In this document: positions 43,801 to 51,782 of the stretch, piece after piece
Position numbering within the stretch: position 1 is the first letter of the stretch
How the letters are laid out: each line of letters opens with the position of its first letter
Source: Tribonema minus
Taxonomy: Eukaryota > Sar > Xanthophyceae > Tribonematales > Tribonemataceae
DNA: 64,000 bases
NCBI GenBank assembly: GCA_017506865.1
Contig: JAFCMP010000099.1
Coordinates: 124,001-188,000 of the forward strand
Reading direction: 5' to 3'
Program-made: the position numbers and the translations under genes
Notes under the pieces: model-generated
What the model saw: the letters and a program-made list of their open reading frames with translations, nothing else
The model's database searches: none
Told to the model about the DNA's origin: nothing

Positions 43801-46800
43801 CCAGACTCAAAAGCAACCTGCATCACCGCTTCCCCATGTTACGGCAACTTCAATCACTAGGTCCAACCATCCAAGCGCGCATGCTGCGCATCATTCCGTT
43901 GGTGATGCACTGCACCTCTCTCGCGTGCACGCAAGCATGCTTATTGAAAGTGAGGGATTGGGCTTCAGGAACAGTTTAGGGTTTGAACCCTGAGCCAGAC
44001 TCAAGAGCAGCCTGCAGCACAAGTCCCCATGCTACAGCAACTTCATTCAAAAGCTTCAAACCTTCAAGCATGCGTGCTACGTGGTAATTCCGATCGCGCT
44101 CGCGCATGTGCGCGGGCACAACACTCATTCCCATGCTGCTGCGGATCACTTGAAGCGCAAGTCCAAACTTCAGGTGCATTCCCGCACTATGCCTCGATCG
44201 CACCAGGCGTGCACGGCTCAGCGTTGGTGCGTCGCGTGCGACGACCCGTTCTGCATGCACGTCAGCGATCTACATGCCACGAACTTCGCCACAACCGTTC
44301 TCAACAATCTCAACAAAACTCCTTCTTCACCGCAAAGGCACGGTAGTGGGCGATGCCCGAACCTTCACCATTCTCAGACCTCAAATATTTCAAGTGCAAA
44401 AGGTAGTACACATTCTTATCTGTTGGTGCCGCGCGCCTCAATTGCACGCAACACCTGTTCCCATGCTGCTACGAATGACTTCAAGCGCGATGTCTAAACT
44501 TTGCGCACGCATGCACAGACGTGCGCGGCTCAGCGCTGGTGCGTTGCGTGCGACGACCCGTTCTGCATGGAGTGCTGGGGCCGTGCGCACGCGCGCGGGC
44601 GGCGCGCCGCACACCCCTTCTGTGCCATCGCCCCCGACGGAACGGTCTGCGCGCGCGCCATCGTCGCCGCACCCAGCGGCGACGGTCCAGGTGCGTTGGC
44701 TTTTTTTGCCTGAAGTGGTGAGTCACCACAACGCACTGTGTGACCGCCTTGAGAGCGCTTCTGAGAGTGACTCACGAGTCCTGGATGTTAGTGTTTCAGG
44801 TGCGTCGGAGTGCGAGGTGGAGGTACACGACTTGTCTGTGAGGACCCGCGAGCGCTTTCAACGTTGCCTCGCGAGTCTTGGACTTTGCAGCAGTGGATGT
44901 GCTTTACAGTAGGGTTTTTACTGGCAACGCGCTGCGCTGCCGCTCTGCACCACATTAATCTGCGCCATCGCCCCCGACGGAACCGTCTGCGCGCGCGCCA
45001 TCGTTGCCGCGCCCGGCGGCGACAGCCCAGGTGCGTCGCTTCTCTGCTTGAAGTGGTGACTCAGTACTTGAAGTTATATGACCCAACTCAGCAGTGCGCA
45101 TGGAAGTCCCATATGCGGAAGCTTATATGATAGGAGGTTCGAGCAAGGGATGGCCATGGCTGCTTGTGAGCGGCTTGAGAGTGCCGAGAGTGCCTCCTGG
45201 ATCGATAGCACTAGTAGATGTGGTTGTCAGGTGTTCAAGTGGCGACATGCCGCGCTACCACTCTGTACCCTACTACTTCCAGGCTCAATGCAATGGTCTG
45301 CTAGCAAGGCAGGCTGGCTTGACCATGTATTGTGGCAGTTCAGATAGGTATTTTCTGGATGGCTCTTGACAATCAGGCATACCATTAAAACTCATGAGGC
45401 ACTGCTGCTGTCCACCCAGCACATGCCAATCAAGGCATTGGCGATGCAATGAGTGACAACGCGCCACTTCAAACCATCGCAGCAACTGGCAGCCCGAAAG
45501 TGAAGTTTGACCCATCAGCGCAGCTGGCGTCAAACACCCCCCCCAACCAATGCCCTTACGTCACACTCAGCCCCCCCACGCCCCGCACCCACCACCCTCG
45601 CGTACCCTCCGCAGCGCCCCCGTCGCCACTACAGCTGGCGCAGCTACAGCAGCAGCAGGCTGCCGCAGCTGGTGGCAGCGCGGCTGCTGCTGCCGCGGCG
45701 CCGTCGTCGCTGGCGGTTGTCGCGCAGCAGCAGTATGGCTGGTCACAGCACGCGGACGACGGCGGCGTGCCGTACTGGTACAACGCCGCCACGGGCGTCA
45801 GCACGTACGAGGTACGCGTTGCTGAGCAATGCTGCTAGCGATGTTAATTGCCCTATTATTGCTGCTTTTCCCGCTCCGCTGCTCCGTGCTTGAAGTTCTA
45901 TTGGGGTGCGCGCGGCGCTGAGCAGTGCTGCCAGCGACGTTGGCTGCCCTATGGTTGCTGCGCTGCGTCGTCGTCGCCTCGGCGTGCGGCGGCGTGAGGC
46001 GCTTAAAGTTGTATTGAGGCGCGCGTGGCGCTGAGCAATGCTGCCAGCGATATTGGTCGTCCTATTGCTGCTGCTTTTCCCGCTCTGCGCTGCATCATGG
46101 CGTTGAAGTGCGTCGTGAGGTGCTTGAAGTTCTGTTCAGCTAGCGGAGTGCCTGCTGCAGCGAAGAAGGTGCGGCGGGCACGCAATGTAGCCATCCCACA
46201 GAGCATGCACACGCTGAGCATCTGCTGCTGACGATGCACTCGCGCACACCTGCGCGCACGTACAGCGAAAACTCGGGAGTACCGTGCGTAAAGTATGTTG
46301 CTTGTCACGGCAAGCAGCCCGCGATCACCCAGCACCTTTACTGAGCGCCAACTTGTGCACATGCATGAAAACGGTAGACTCGCGTGCTCGGGTGCGGTGG
46401 CGATCACGAATGCGATGAATGCCTCATGTTTGTGTATGCGTTGCTGCGCGTGCCAGGACGCTGCGGGCGCCGAGGCAGCGCTCAGCCAGCCCCTCCACAA
46501 AAAGGGCACTTGAACTAAGAGTGATACTTCAAAATACGCTTTTTTGCAGCCCTAGTTGTGCATTATGTTTTTGTATGTGCTGCTGCGCGCGCCAGGACCC
46601 TGCGGGCGCCGGGGCAGCGTTCAGCCAGCCCCTCCACAAAAAGGGCACTTGAACTAAGAGTTAAACTTCAAAACGCTTTTTGCAACCCTAGTTACGCATT
46701 ATGTTTGTGTATGTGCTGCTGCACGCGCCAGGACCCTGCGGGCGCTGAGGCAGCGCTCAGCCAGCCCCTCCAGCCCCTGTGGACGGTGTTCCAGGACAAC

Positions 46801-47677
46801 GACGGCAACCCGTACTGGTGAGATGAAATGGGGCCAGCCGAGCTACTTTCTGTTGGTGTTCAGGTCATTTTTGTACGATGACCACACAAGTGGTTGTACT
46901 GGTGGACGAAACGATTGGTGTTCAGGTCATTTCGTATGATCAAGCAAGCACACAAGCGGTGGTACCAGTGAGCCTAAAGGTTGGCCCCGGCTGCCAAGCC
47001 TGACGTTGATGTCTGGACAGACGCATCCTGGTGATGTGAGCACACAGGATTGCATCAGATTATGGCTGCAAGCTGAGGAGCAGCGAGAGCACTGGCCCCC
47101 GCGAAATAGTGCACGTGAATGGTTGCATGGCACTGTTGCCGTCTGCAGCACTGAGCCCACAGGCCGATGTGATACCGTCAACGCATGTCTCTGAACACAG
47201 ATACAATGCTAGGCACCTTGTAAAGCATGTTCTTCAAGTCTGCGCAAAGCAGCCCGCTGAACTGCAAGTTGGGACAGCGCGTGTCAAAACCATCAATTGG
47301 TTCTGCGGCAAGGTTGTGTGCTGCCACTCCAACTTGCACGCATACGAACGTATACAAGGGGGGGGGGGGGGGGAACCACAAATGAGAAGTAGGGGGGCAC
47401 AACCACAAATAAGAAGTAGGTATATTGAGACGGCAAGCGACTGAGGCACACGGTGCAGAATCTGCAAGGATCAGTTTGCTTGCGGCAATTTGTGTGCGTC
47501 TCATCGCATCTTACGCTGCTGCTGTTTCACCTACTGCCTTGCGACAGGTACAACTCCAGCACAGGGGAGTGCACCTACGTCAACCCACTGGCGTGGTCAG
47601 AGTACCAAGACAGTGGTGGCATTGCCTACTACTACAATGCCGCCACGGGCGAGTCCACGTATGACAAGCCATACTGA
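24708..47677 (+). CDS. IQ-motif / WW-domain / B-box protein (~27 exons)
   Basis: Exons that join in phase: 24708-25387, 25667-25710, 26092-26188, 27246-27699, 28552-28652, 29174-29240, 30224-30354, 31048-31198, 32611-32709, 33679-33760, 34617-34803, 35545-35631, 36004-36097, 37289-37387, 38269-38324, 39357-39417, 40192-40234, 40693-40776, 40854-~40939, 41398-41452, 42161-42205, 43276-43351, 44519-44690, 45615-45811, 46732-46817 and 47548-47677 (TGA), about 1,150 residues. The first ATG directly follows an in-frame TGA. One join (40939 to 41398) fails in phase unless a tiny exon such as 41285-41298 lies between. Order: Gln/Arg-rich N-terminus, long basic helices with IQ motifs, WW 1, two B-box-like zinc fingers, WW 2-4. 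IQ motifs bind calmodulin-like proteins and WW domains bind Pro-rich ligands. A cytoskeletal or scaffold role is inferred; no enzyme domain is seen. Exon 27246-27699 has no Met but is open throughout. Confidence 0.85.
25860..26600 (+). repeat. Tandem repeats flanking exon 26092-26188
   Basis: The exon end (GAGGAGGAGCT…GCCTCGCG|GTGAGC at 26188) has copies with junctions at 26391 (CCCG|GTGAGC) and 26593 (CGCG|GTGAGT), periods of 203 and 202 bp. On the acceptor side an intronic unit (GACACTGCTTG…GGACATGCTTC…CCCCCCAA) is duplicated at about 25895-25970 and 25995-26060. Confidence 0.85.
28278..28600 (+). repeat. Acceptor-side copy of exon 28552-28652
   Basis: GCGCTTGCAG followed by CTCACTGACGCAGCGG at 28285-28310 parallels the true GCGCTTGCAG followed by CTTGCTGACGCAGCGG at 28542-28567. 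The upstream intronic CTCTCACT…TTGCCTCTCTC…GTCAATCGC stretch is copied too. Confidence 0.75.
28779..28886. repeat. (GT)n microsatellite
   Basis: An imperfect GT/GC/GTGC dinucleotide run of about 108 bp lies in an intron of the third gene. Confidence 0.95.
29440..30354 (+). repeat. Five serial copies of an exon 5' end
   Basis: CGCTGGGCGTGCGAGCGCCTGT recurs at 29451, 29692, 29836, 30055 and 30224. The first has lost the AG (CGCAA); the others keep CAG. Match length grows toward the true exon: the 30055 copy still matches for about 75 nt (to GCGGCGTGG) before diverging. Shared intronic AACTTCAACAGTA(A/G)GCTGCC and TCTC…CAC segments precede most copies. Confidence 0.88.
30320..30835 (+). repeat. 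Four copies of an exon 3' end and donor
   Basis: The exon end CGCGCCAAGAAGATCCTCGC…CTACG|GTATGG at 30354 recurs near 30447, 30630 and 30813. Each is preceded by a CCAACGCCAGCG-like or GCGGCAGCG-like stretch and followed by GTATGGCAAAT. The GT is kept in all. Confidence 0.85.
30467..30514 (-). repeat. Dispersed hairpin element, copy 1 of 5
   Basis: Five related ~45-bp segments share a core close to TTCCGCCCCTCAAGCGGAA, which can fold as a TTCCGC/GCGGAA stem. In plus-strand copies the core is followed by an AT-rich (T)CAATAAA-like stretch. The copies are: this one (minus), 30655-30695 (minus), 31854-31895 (plus), 36258-36300 (plus) and 38440-38478 (plus, most diverged). All lie in introns of the third gene. 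Confidence 0.65.
30940..32215 (+). repeat. Copies of both edges of exon 31048-31198
   Basis: Upstream, CACCAGGTACCAAGGCACGACCAAGATG at 30950-30976 copies the true acceptor at 31041-31068. Downstream, the exon end (GGCAGGAAGAGAAGGCAC…CTGCAG|GTA) recurs with junctions near 31352, 31526, 31637 and 32011. A longer copy starting from GTGCTCAGCAG(GG)GA occurs at 31471 and, decayed, at 32150-32215. Confidence 0.82.
32401..32499 (+). repeat. Longest interstitial TTAGGG array
   Basis: About 99 bp of TTAGGG and variants (TTTTGTGTAGGG, TTAGTATTAGGG, TTAGGGTCAGGG) lie in the intron before exon 32611-32709. Confidence 0.9.
33499..33520 (-). repeat. Interstitial telomere repeat, CCCTAA orientation
   Basis: Just over three perfect CCCTAA units lie within an intron, opposite in orientation to the array at 32401. 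Confidence 0.9.
35066..35100 (+). repeat. Interstitial TTAGGG repeat
   Basis: A short run of GGCTAGGG and TTAGGG units lies in an intron, about 90 bp after a CCCTAA-type run at 34983-35005 of opposite orientation. Confidence 0.8.
36960..37300 (+). repeat. Exact 100-bp tandem array ending at an acceptor
   Basis: The acceptor and exon start (TGCAG|GTGTACCGCGGGCACGCGAG) repeats with AG ending at 36988, 37088, 37188 and 37288, exactly 100 bp apart each time. The intervening TTCTAGAAGTGCGCT…GTATGCATGTACACTC sequence is shared. The last copy is the true exon 37289-37387. Confidence 0.93.
37565..38275 (+). repeat. Boundary copies around the last IQ intron
   Basis: CACGCCGCGGCTCACGCCATTCATGTGG near 37567-37595 is a copy of the end of exon 37289-37387. 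TGCAGGCGGGCGTCCGTGACATGGCC near 38164-38189 copies the start of exon 38269-38324. Confidence 0.7.
39357..40776 (+). other. WW domain 1 (three exons)
   Basis: Exons 39357-39417, 40192-40234 and 40693-40776 join to WKEQWSDDAQAWFYHNDATG, then ESLW and APPRTGY. This has the first Trp, the aromatic pair (FY), the HNxxTGES turn and the second Trp followed two residues later by Pro. The following stretch (KKDGRLVIVTGQVIDDP) is not recognised. Confidence 0.82.
39395..39600 (+). repeat. Donor-side copies after exon 39357-39417
   Basis: GCGATGACGCAGGTA(T)GTA recurs at about 39405 and 39498, and TA(C/G)TCGACGCGGAT(A/G)AGG recurs at 39467 and 39561. These are degenerate repeats of the exon end and its donor. 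Confidence 0.65.
42206..42405 (-). repeat. CCCTAA-rich tandem block with an embedded exon copy
   Basis: After the donor at 42206, a ~51-bp CCCTAA-rich unit (GCACCTAACCCTAA…ACCCTAAG) occurs twice (42209-42260 and 42261-42312). A copy of the preceding exon (CCAGGAGCCGTTCTGCACCG) follows at 42313-42340, then more CCCTAA repeats to 42400. Confidence 0.85.
43325..43720 (+). repeat. Donor-side copies after exon 43276-43351
   Basis: The unit (A)GCGCGAG(A/G)TTTGTCTT…CGCCTGC…GCGCTGC recurs at about 43345, 43452 and 43582, with the motif GCGAGATT(T/C)GTCTTGATCG drifting in the later copies. Spacing is about 110-130 bp. Confidence 0.7.
44200..45040 (+). repeat. Copies of both edges of the second B-box exon
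   Basis: Upstream, GGCTCAGCGTTGGTGCGTCG…TTCTGCATG at 44215-44263 copies the exon start (true AG at 44518, copy at about 44206). Downstream, GCCATCGCCCCCGACGGAAC…CCCAG|GTGCGTCG at 44967-45040 copies its end (true donor 44691, copy 45031). The encoded residues of both copies remain almost identical to the exon. Confidence 0.9.
45615..47677 (+). other. WW domains 2-4 at the C-terminus
   Basis: Exon 45615-45811 ends with GWSQHADDGGVPYWYNAATG followed by VSTYE, completed by DP of the next exon. Exons 46732-46817 and 47548-47677 give LWTVFQDNDGNPYWYNSSTG, CTYVNP, and then AWSEYQDSGGIAYYYNAATG, ESTYDKPY and TGA. In these WW domains the second Trp is replaced by Tyr in T-Y-x-x-P, a common variant. 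Confidence 0.86.
45825..46760 (+). repeat. Tandem arrays in the intron between WW 2 and WW 3
   Basis: Two arrays occur. Near the donor, GCTGAGCA(A/G)TGCTGCCAGCGA units start at about 45821, 45919 and 46030. Near the acceptor, GCCAGGAC(C/G)CTGCGGGCGC units end their AG at 46455, 46595 and 46731, periods of 140 and 136 bp; only the last is contiguous with the complete exon. Confidence 0.85.
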
Positions 47678-48110
47678 TGCTATCAGTTTTAATGCACTTT
47701 TGACAGGGCTTCAGAACGCCTCTACCAATGCACGCTCAGTGTCGCTGGCTGTGGTGCTGTGAATGATGCACTTGTGCACCCAAAGAGCATCCTCGATCGT
47801 TGAACGGCGGTGCTCCAAAGCACCCTATGGGCTTCGGGAGTCAAAGTTGAAGCTTAGGACCCAACACAGCTTCAGTGACCATGCAATGACGACGACAGGC
47901 CATCGATTATTTCAGTCAATTTGCCTAAACTTTTGAATGTTATGCAGAGCGGTGCTGCAGCGATGACCGTTCTAACTTTTCGACTAACCCCAGACAATAG
48001 GACGTAGTGAGGTCGATGCCTGAATTATCATTGGCAGGTGTGACATACATGCAAGTTTGAATTGCTGGAGCATTTGCTGACAGCTTGTCGTTCGCACAAG
48101 CTGGCCTCAG

Positions 48111-48152
48111 CACCACCTCAGCCAATGCGCTGAGGCATTGGCTGAGGTGGTG
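48111..48152. repeat. Perfect 18-bp inverted repeat (hairpin)
   Basis: CACCACCTCAGCCAATGC (48111-48128) and its exact complement (48135-48152) are separated by the 6-nt loop GCTGAG. Function is unknown. It is too short for a MITE with a body; it could be a foldback, a small-RNA hairpin or a chance product of local duplication. Confidence 0.9.
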
Positions 48153-49505
48153 GTCAATCACAACACACACATTACTGAGCACTGTTCCACACATCCCTGA
48201 GCCTGCAAAGCCCGGGCCCGGGAGCACTGCAGATGTGCCAAGTCTGTGGACGAGCCTCGGCGGAGAAATGAGTTGACGCAGCAATTCGAAGTACATGTGT
48301 AAGCTTTGAGATGGAGTCTGCGTGGAGCTGGGTGGCCCTAAGACGGGTCTGTCTGTGGGGGGAGAGTCTTGTAGCTTTGTTTGGTATCCCTGCTAGTATG
48401 TGGGGGACAGTCGCTTGCGGGTGCTTTGTTGGGGGTGATGTGGGGGGCGGGGTGTGGCGTGCAAGCTTTGCATGCTACATCCAAGAGTGAGAACAAGGCG
48501 ACACACCTACAACATGGCATTTCCACAGCCACAAGTGGAATATATTAAAAGTACATGTGTACTTTTGGTCACTGACCAACACGTAAGCACTAGCGCAAGG
48601 CCAGCAGGTCAGCTGTCGCGCCAGCTGGATGCTGCAAACGCTCACGCTGCGGGCAATTAGAAGCTGTGTTGTTCCGGGAGCTTTCTTCCTCGTCGGGCGC
48701 ATCTTCAAGTTTGTTGGCTTCCGCTACAGCAGCAGAGCAAGTGTCATCTCGCCTGGTGGTCTTCTTGTCGGCTCACTTCTGGCACTTTCAACGAGGTGAG
48801 ATATCTTTTCGATACATGACACGTGATGCTACTGCGGCTACCTCCTCACAGCAGCGCGCGCAGTCGCTCGATCATCCAGGTTGTGCCAGCCCAGGAGTAA
48901 TCCGCCGCAAAGCAACCCCTGCAATCAGATCAAAGTCAGGAGTTGAGAGTCTTGCGCATGCGATATCAACGAGAGCTGTCGGCTGCTGCTTGCGGCTGCG
49001 TGATTCGAGATGTGCGCTCGCTATCTTCAGCTTTTCCCAGTGCCAGTGACTGCAATGTGCTCAATGACATGCAATCTTCCCAGCTACGAAGGTGCAGGCC
49101 CCGGCAGGCTTACATGTTCATCGTGATATGCAGTGTGGCCGCGACCAAGTGCAGCAATTAGGTGTCCATGTATCAACAATTGGTGATCACCTTCACTCAG
49201 GTCTGTTTTGATCTACCTACAGCCCTTACATGCGCATGCCCCGCCCCCGCGCCCTAGATCCACTGGAGGAGCCTGAACCTCAGAGTATAGCTAGAGGGCA
49301 CGTACAGTCAGTGCTAGCCTTCAGCTTGTTGGTAGAAACCTTCATGTGTCCGAAGTGTATGTGAATGTGAACGGTGCCTGGACGCACTGCCAGTCACCAA
49401 ATCTGGCTGCAGATTATATTCGATGGTGAACTGTTCCCATCACCTGGGTTGTCCCCAGCGCTTCTTTCCAAACTTCATCAATGAATTTATGTTAAATTTC
49501 ATGCT

Positions 49506-49518
49506 TATAAATATATAT
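49506..49518 (+). promoter_or_regulatory. TATA-like box
   Basis: TATAAATATATAT lies 166 bp before the inhibitor ATG, in an otherwise GC-rich window. It sits in the first copy of a duplicated promoter-proximal segment; the second copy lacks it. Confidence 0.45.
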
Positions 49519-49683
49519 GCCCACCTTGCACGTCGTATCTGCTCGATTCCCCGCCCGCATTCATCAATGAATTCATGCTGAGCTTTGTGAGCGCATGCTC
49601 CCATTGCACGTGGTCTCTGCTCGCCCCCTCCCCCCCGCATCGCTGCCGTCCTTGCTGGTCCCTCCGCTCTCACCCCATCGGCA

Positions 49684-49947
49684 ATGGCAATCAGCTGCTG
49701 TTTGAAAATGACTGGGAAGCGCGACTGGCCCGAGCTTATCGGTCAGAGCGCCGACGCCGCAAAAGAGACCATCCTGAGGGAGCTGAAGGCGGAGGGCTGC
49801 GCTGACGCGACCGTTGTGATAAGGGATGCAATGTCTGATGACCCAGACGCCCCCGTTCCCACGCCGCGCATGTACAACCCCCAGCTAATCTGGGCGTTCT
49901 GCAACCCGGACACCAGCAAGTTTGTGAAGGCCGTGAGGTTTGGCTGA
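49684..49947 (+). CDS. Potato inhibitor I family serine protease inhibitor
   Basis: This is a single-exon ORF of 87 residues; a second Met at position 9 (49708) would give 79. It matches the potato inhibitor I fold from end to end: the signature DWPELIGQSADAAKETIL, a central strand (DATVVIRD), the binding loop (DAPVPTPRMYNPQLIWAF), and the closing CNPDTSKFVKAVRFG, which parallels the eglin C ending. Aligning the conserved Phe and the C-terminal Gly places Arg of PTPR at P1 and Met at P1', so trypsin-like targets are predicted. The Arg pair that braces the loop in barley CI-2 and eglin is missing (positions taken by Leu and Trp), so inhibition strength is uncertain. There is no clear signal peptide, so cytosolic action is likely. 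The family usually has 60-90 residues. Confidence 0.83.
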   Translation: MAISCCLKMTGKRDWPELIGQSADAAKETILRELKAEGCADATVVIRDAMSDDPDAPVPTPRMYNPQLIWAFCNPDTSKFVKAVRFG

Positions 49948-51782
49948 GGTCGAGCAGTCCGACTCAGAGTTTGAGTCGTGATGATGCTGCCGCCCCGAGC
50001 ATTTGCCACTGGCATAATGTATTGGCCTGTATCGGTAATAGCAGGGGAGCCGCGAGGTTTTGCTCGGTGTGACAGGTTGAGCTGTAGATTGGCGGGCGGG
50101 CACAAGAGTTCCTGCGGAAGGTGCTTAATTGGGCAAGTATTTTCCATGTTTACACTTCTGCTGACGCTTTACAGCGGCCGTGCGGTTCGCTTATCCACAC
50201 TTGGCAAAGGAAGACGGTTCATCCATACAATTGCTGTGGCGTTCGTGTTTGCGCTTTTTGTCTTGTCCTAACCCCGGGAATGGCCTCTGTCTTGCCCATG
50301 ACGCCTGGAATGACTCAGGGATTTGCTGATTCACGCATGTCATGGCAACATGCTGCAGCTGTGTAAAAGGTTCTGGTGCCTTTGCTGGCGCTGTACGGAC
50401 GCCGAGCAATTACTGCGATAATGGTGTCATGCGTGTAGTTTGAATTGTATGTTGACCGTTGTAAATTCAATCTCCCAACACGGACGATCCCTGGTCGGCT
50501 TGGGCACATACACACAAAGTCACGTATTGCAAAAGTCATGTCAAGTGCCCATCCCAATCAGTCTACACCTAGTGCACGCACAGCATGTCGAATATGGCTA
50601 GACAAGCATAGCAACATTCAAGTTGGTCATGTGTTGACAGTTTGTGAAAGCACGCACGTGAACTGCCACATCAGAAAATGCACGATAGACTTCAAGCTGT
50701 GTTGTTTCTTGACTCTTGACGCACCTGCTAATTAGTGCACAGGCCTATGTAGAGCGCATAGCTTCCAAGACTAGCGTCATTTTTCTGACAGGGGAATCCT
50801 GACAGTAGACTATGTGAACAGAGACAAGCAGCCCTGAGGCCAGGAGCTGCCAAGACCGTCAAAACAGTATCAGCGTCAAGCTTGTACAGGTCGCATGAAA
50901 TCTTGCCTCAAGCCACAAGCGGCAGTTTGCAACTGTGTATTCCAATGCCAGCCATTTCTTTCGAACGAGTGTGCCTCATTCCTGCCTGCGGATAAAAAGT
51001 GTGTGATCATAACCAAAACGTGTGATGTGCAGCTGCACGCACCATCGCAATTACAGTGTACTGCGGTGGCCGCGCTACCAGTGGTACACAGACAAAGGTG
51101 CGTCACCAGCGCACGCCCAGGATGGGCTACTTCTACTTGAAGTACGTGGGGGTGTGTGGGGGATGGGGCAGAGTAGGAGGGGTAAAGTTGGGCACGAACA
51201 CTGCATGCGCCGCAACATAAAATGTGGGTGTACACCGGCATCGCCCAGGACCGTAGTGTCACGAAGACGTAGTAACCCTGAGCGTGCTCACGCGTACGGC
51301 ATACCGAGTGTGGTACATGACTGTCAGTACAGCTCCCATTACTGCTGCTAGTACCTCCGCGACTGTGACTGCATCGCGCATCAACATGGTGTCTGTGGCC
51401 ATGCAATCAGCCATGTGCTCTCTCGCCCACCCTGTTTGGTGCAGCAGCACAGCCGCAGCCGCTAGCCCTGCCCTGCCACTGAGCTACACTTTCTGCTGAG
51501 CAATTGCTGCTGCAGCAGCCCGTTGCCGCGCCGCCTCAGAGCCCATGAGCTCATGTTTCGTCGCTTATCACTGCTTCGTGCGGCACCTTAGGCAGCACCG
51601 CACCGGTGCAAAGTGACGCAAGCCAGCTAGCCCGCTCGAAGCGGTGCAGGTTCCTGCAGGAGCTCAGCTCGCCTCGCACGTGGGCTCCAACGCACGCTGC
51701 AGGCGTCAACCTGCCGCCTGCTGAGCAGTGCCACGAACGCGAGCGGTGCCGCCGCACGATCATACCGCCATGAAACGCTCCA
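49948..51782. other. Intergenic region between convergent genes
   Basis: No supported coding exon. The plus-strand inhibitor gene and the minus-strand oxidoreductase-methyltransferase gene both end into it. TGTAA at 50362-50366 is 415 nt past the inhibitor stop, and TTACA at 51051-51055 (TGTAA on minus) is 728 nt past the minus gene's stop. Confidence 0.5.
50362..50366 (+). terminator. Candidate TGTAA polyadenylation signal for the inhibitor gene
   Basis: First TGTAA after the stop at 49947, 415 nt downstream. Confidence 0.35.

Larger units (their letters stand above)
41398..44690 (+). other. Two B-box-like zinc-binding modules (four exons)
   Basis: Exons 41398-41452, 42161-42205, 43276-43351 and 44519-44690 encode two units in a row. 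The first reads CAECSKRRASRNCDQC, EPFCTACF and THEHGKRAKHTW. The second reads CAECETCAAQRWCVACDD, PFCMECW and RAHARGRRAAHPF. Both have C-x2-C, C-x2-C, F-C-x2-C and a His pair, as in B-box zinc fingers, with matching spacing. They look like a duplicated pair. B-boxes act in protein-protein interaction; no RING precedes them. Confidence 0.8.
47678..49683. other. Intergenic region between the IQ/WW gene and the protease inhibitor gene
   Basis: No coding exon is recognised. It contains a long perfect hairpin at 48111-48152, a TGTAA at 48298-48302 (621 nt past the stop), and a duplicated ~85-bp segment next to the inhibitor gene (CATCAATGAATT(T/C)ATG at 49477 and 49560), the first copy of which carries a TATA-like box. 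Confidence 0.55.

Noticed and set aside
50876..51406. Minus-strand 176-residue open frame in the convergent intergenic region
   Set aside because: No recognisable domain, no splice-compatible partner, and it lies beyond the stop of the fusion gene.
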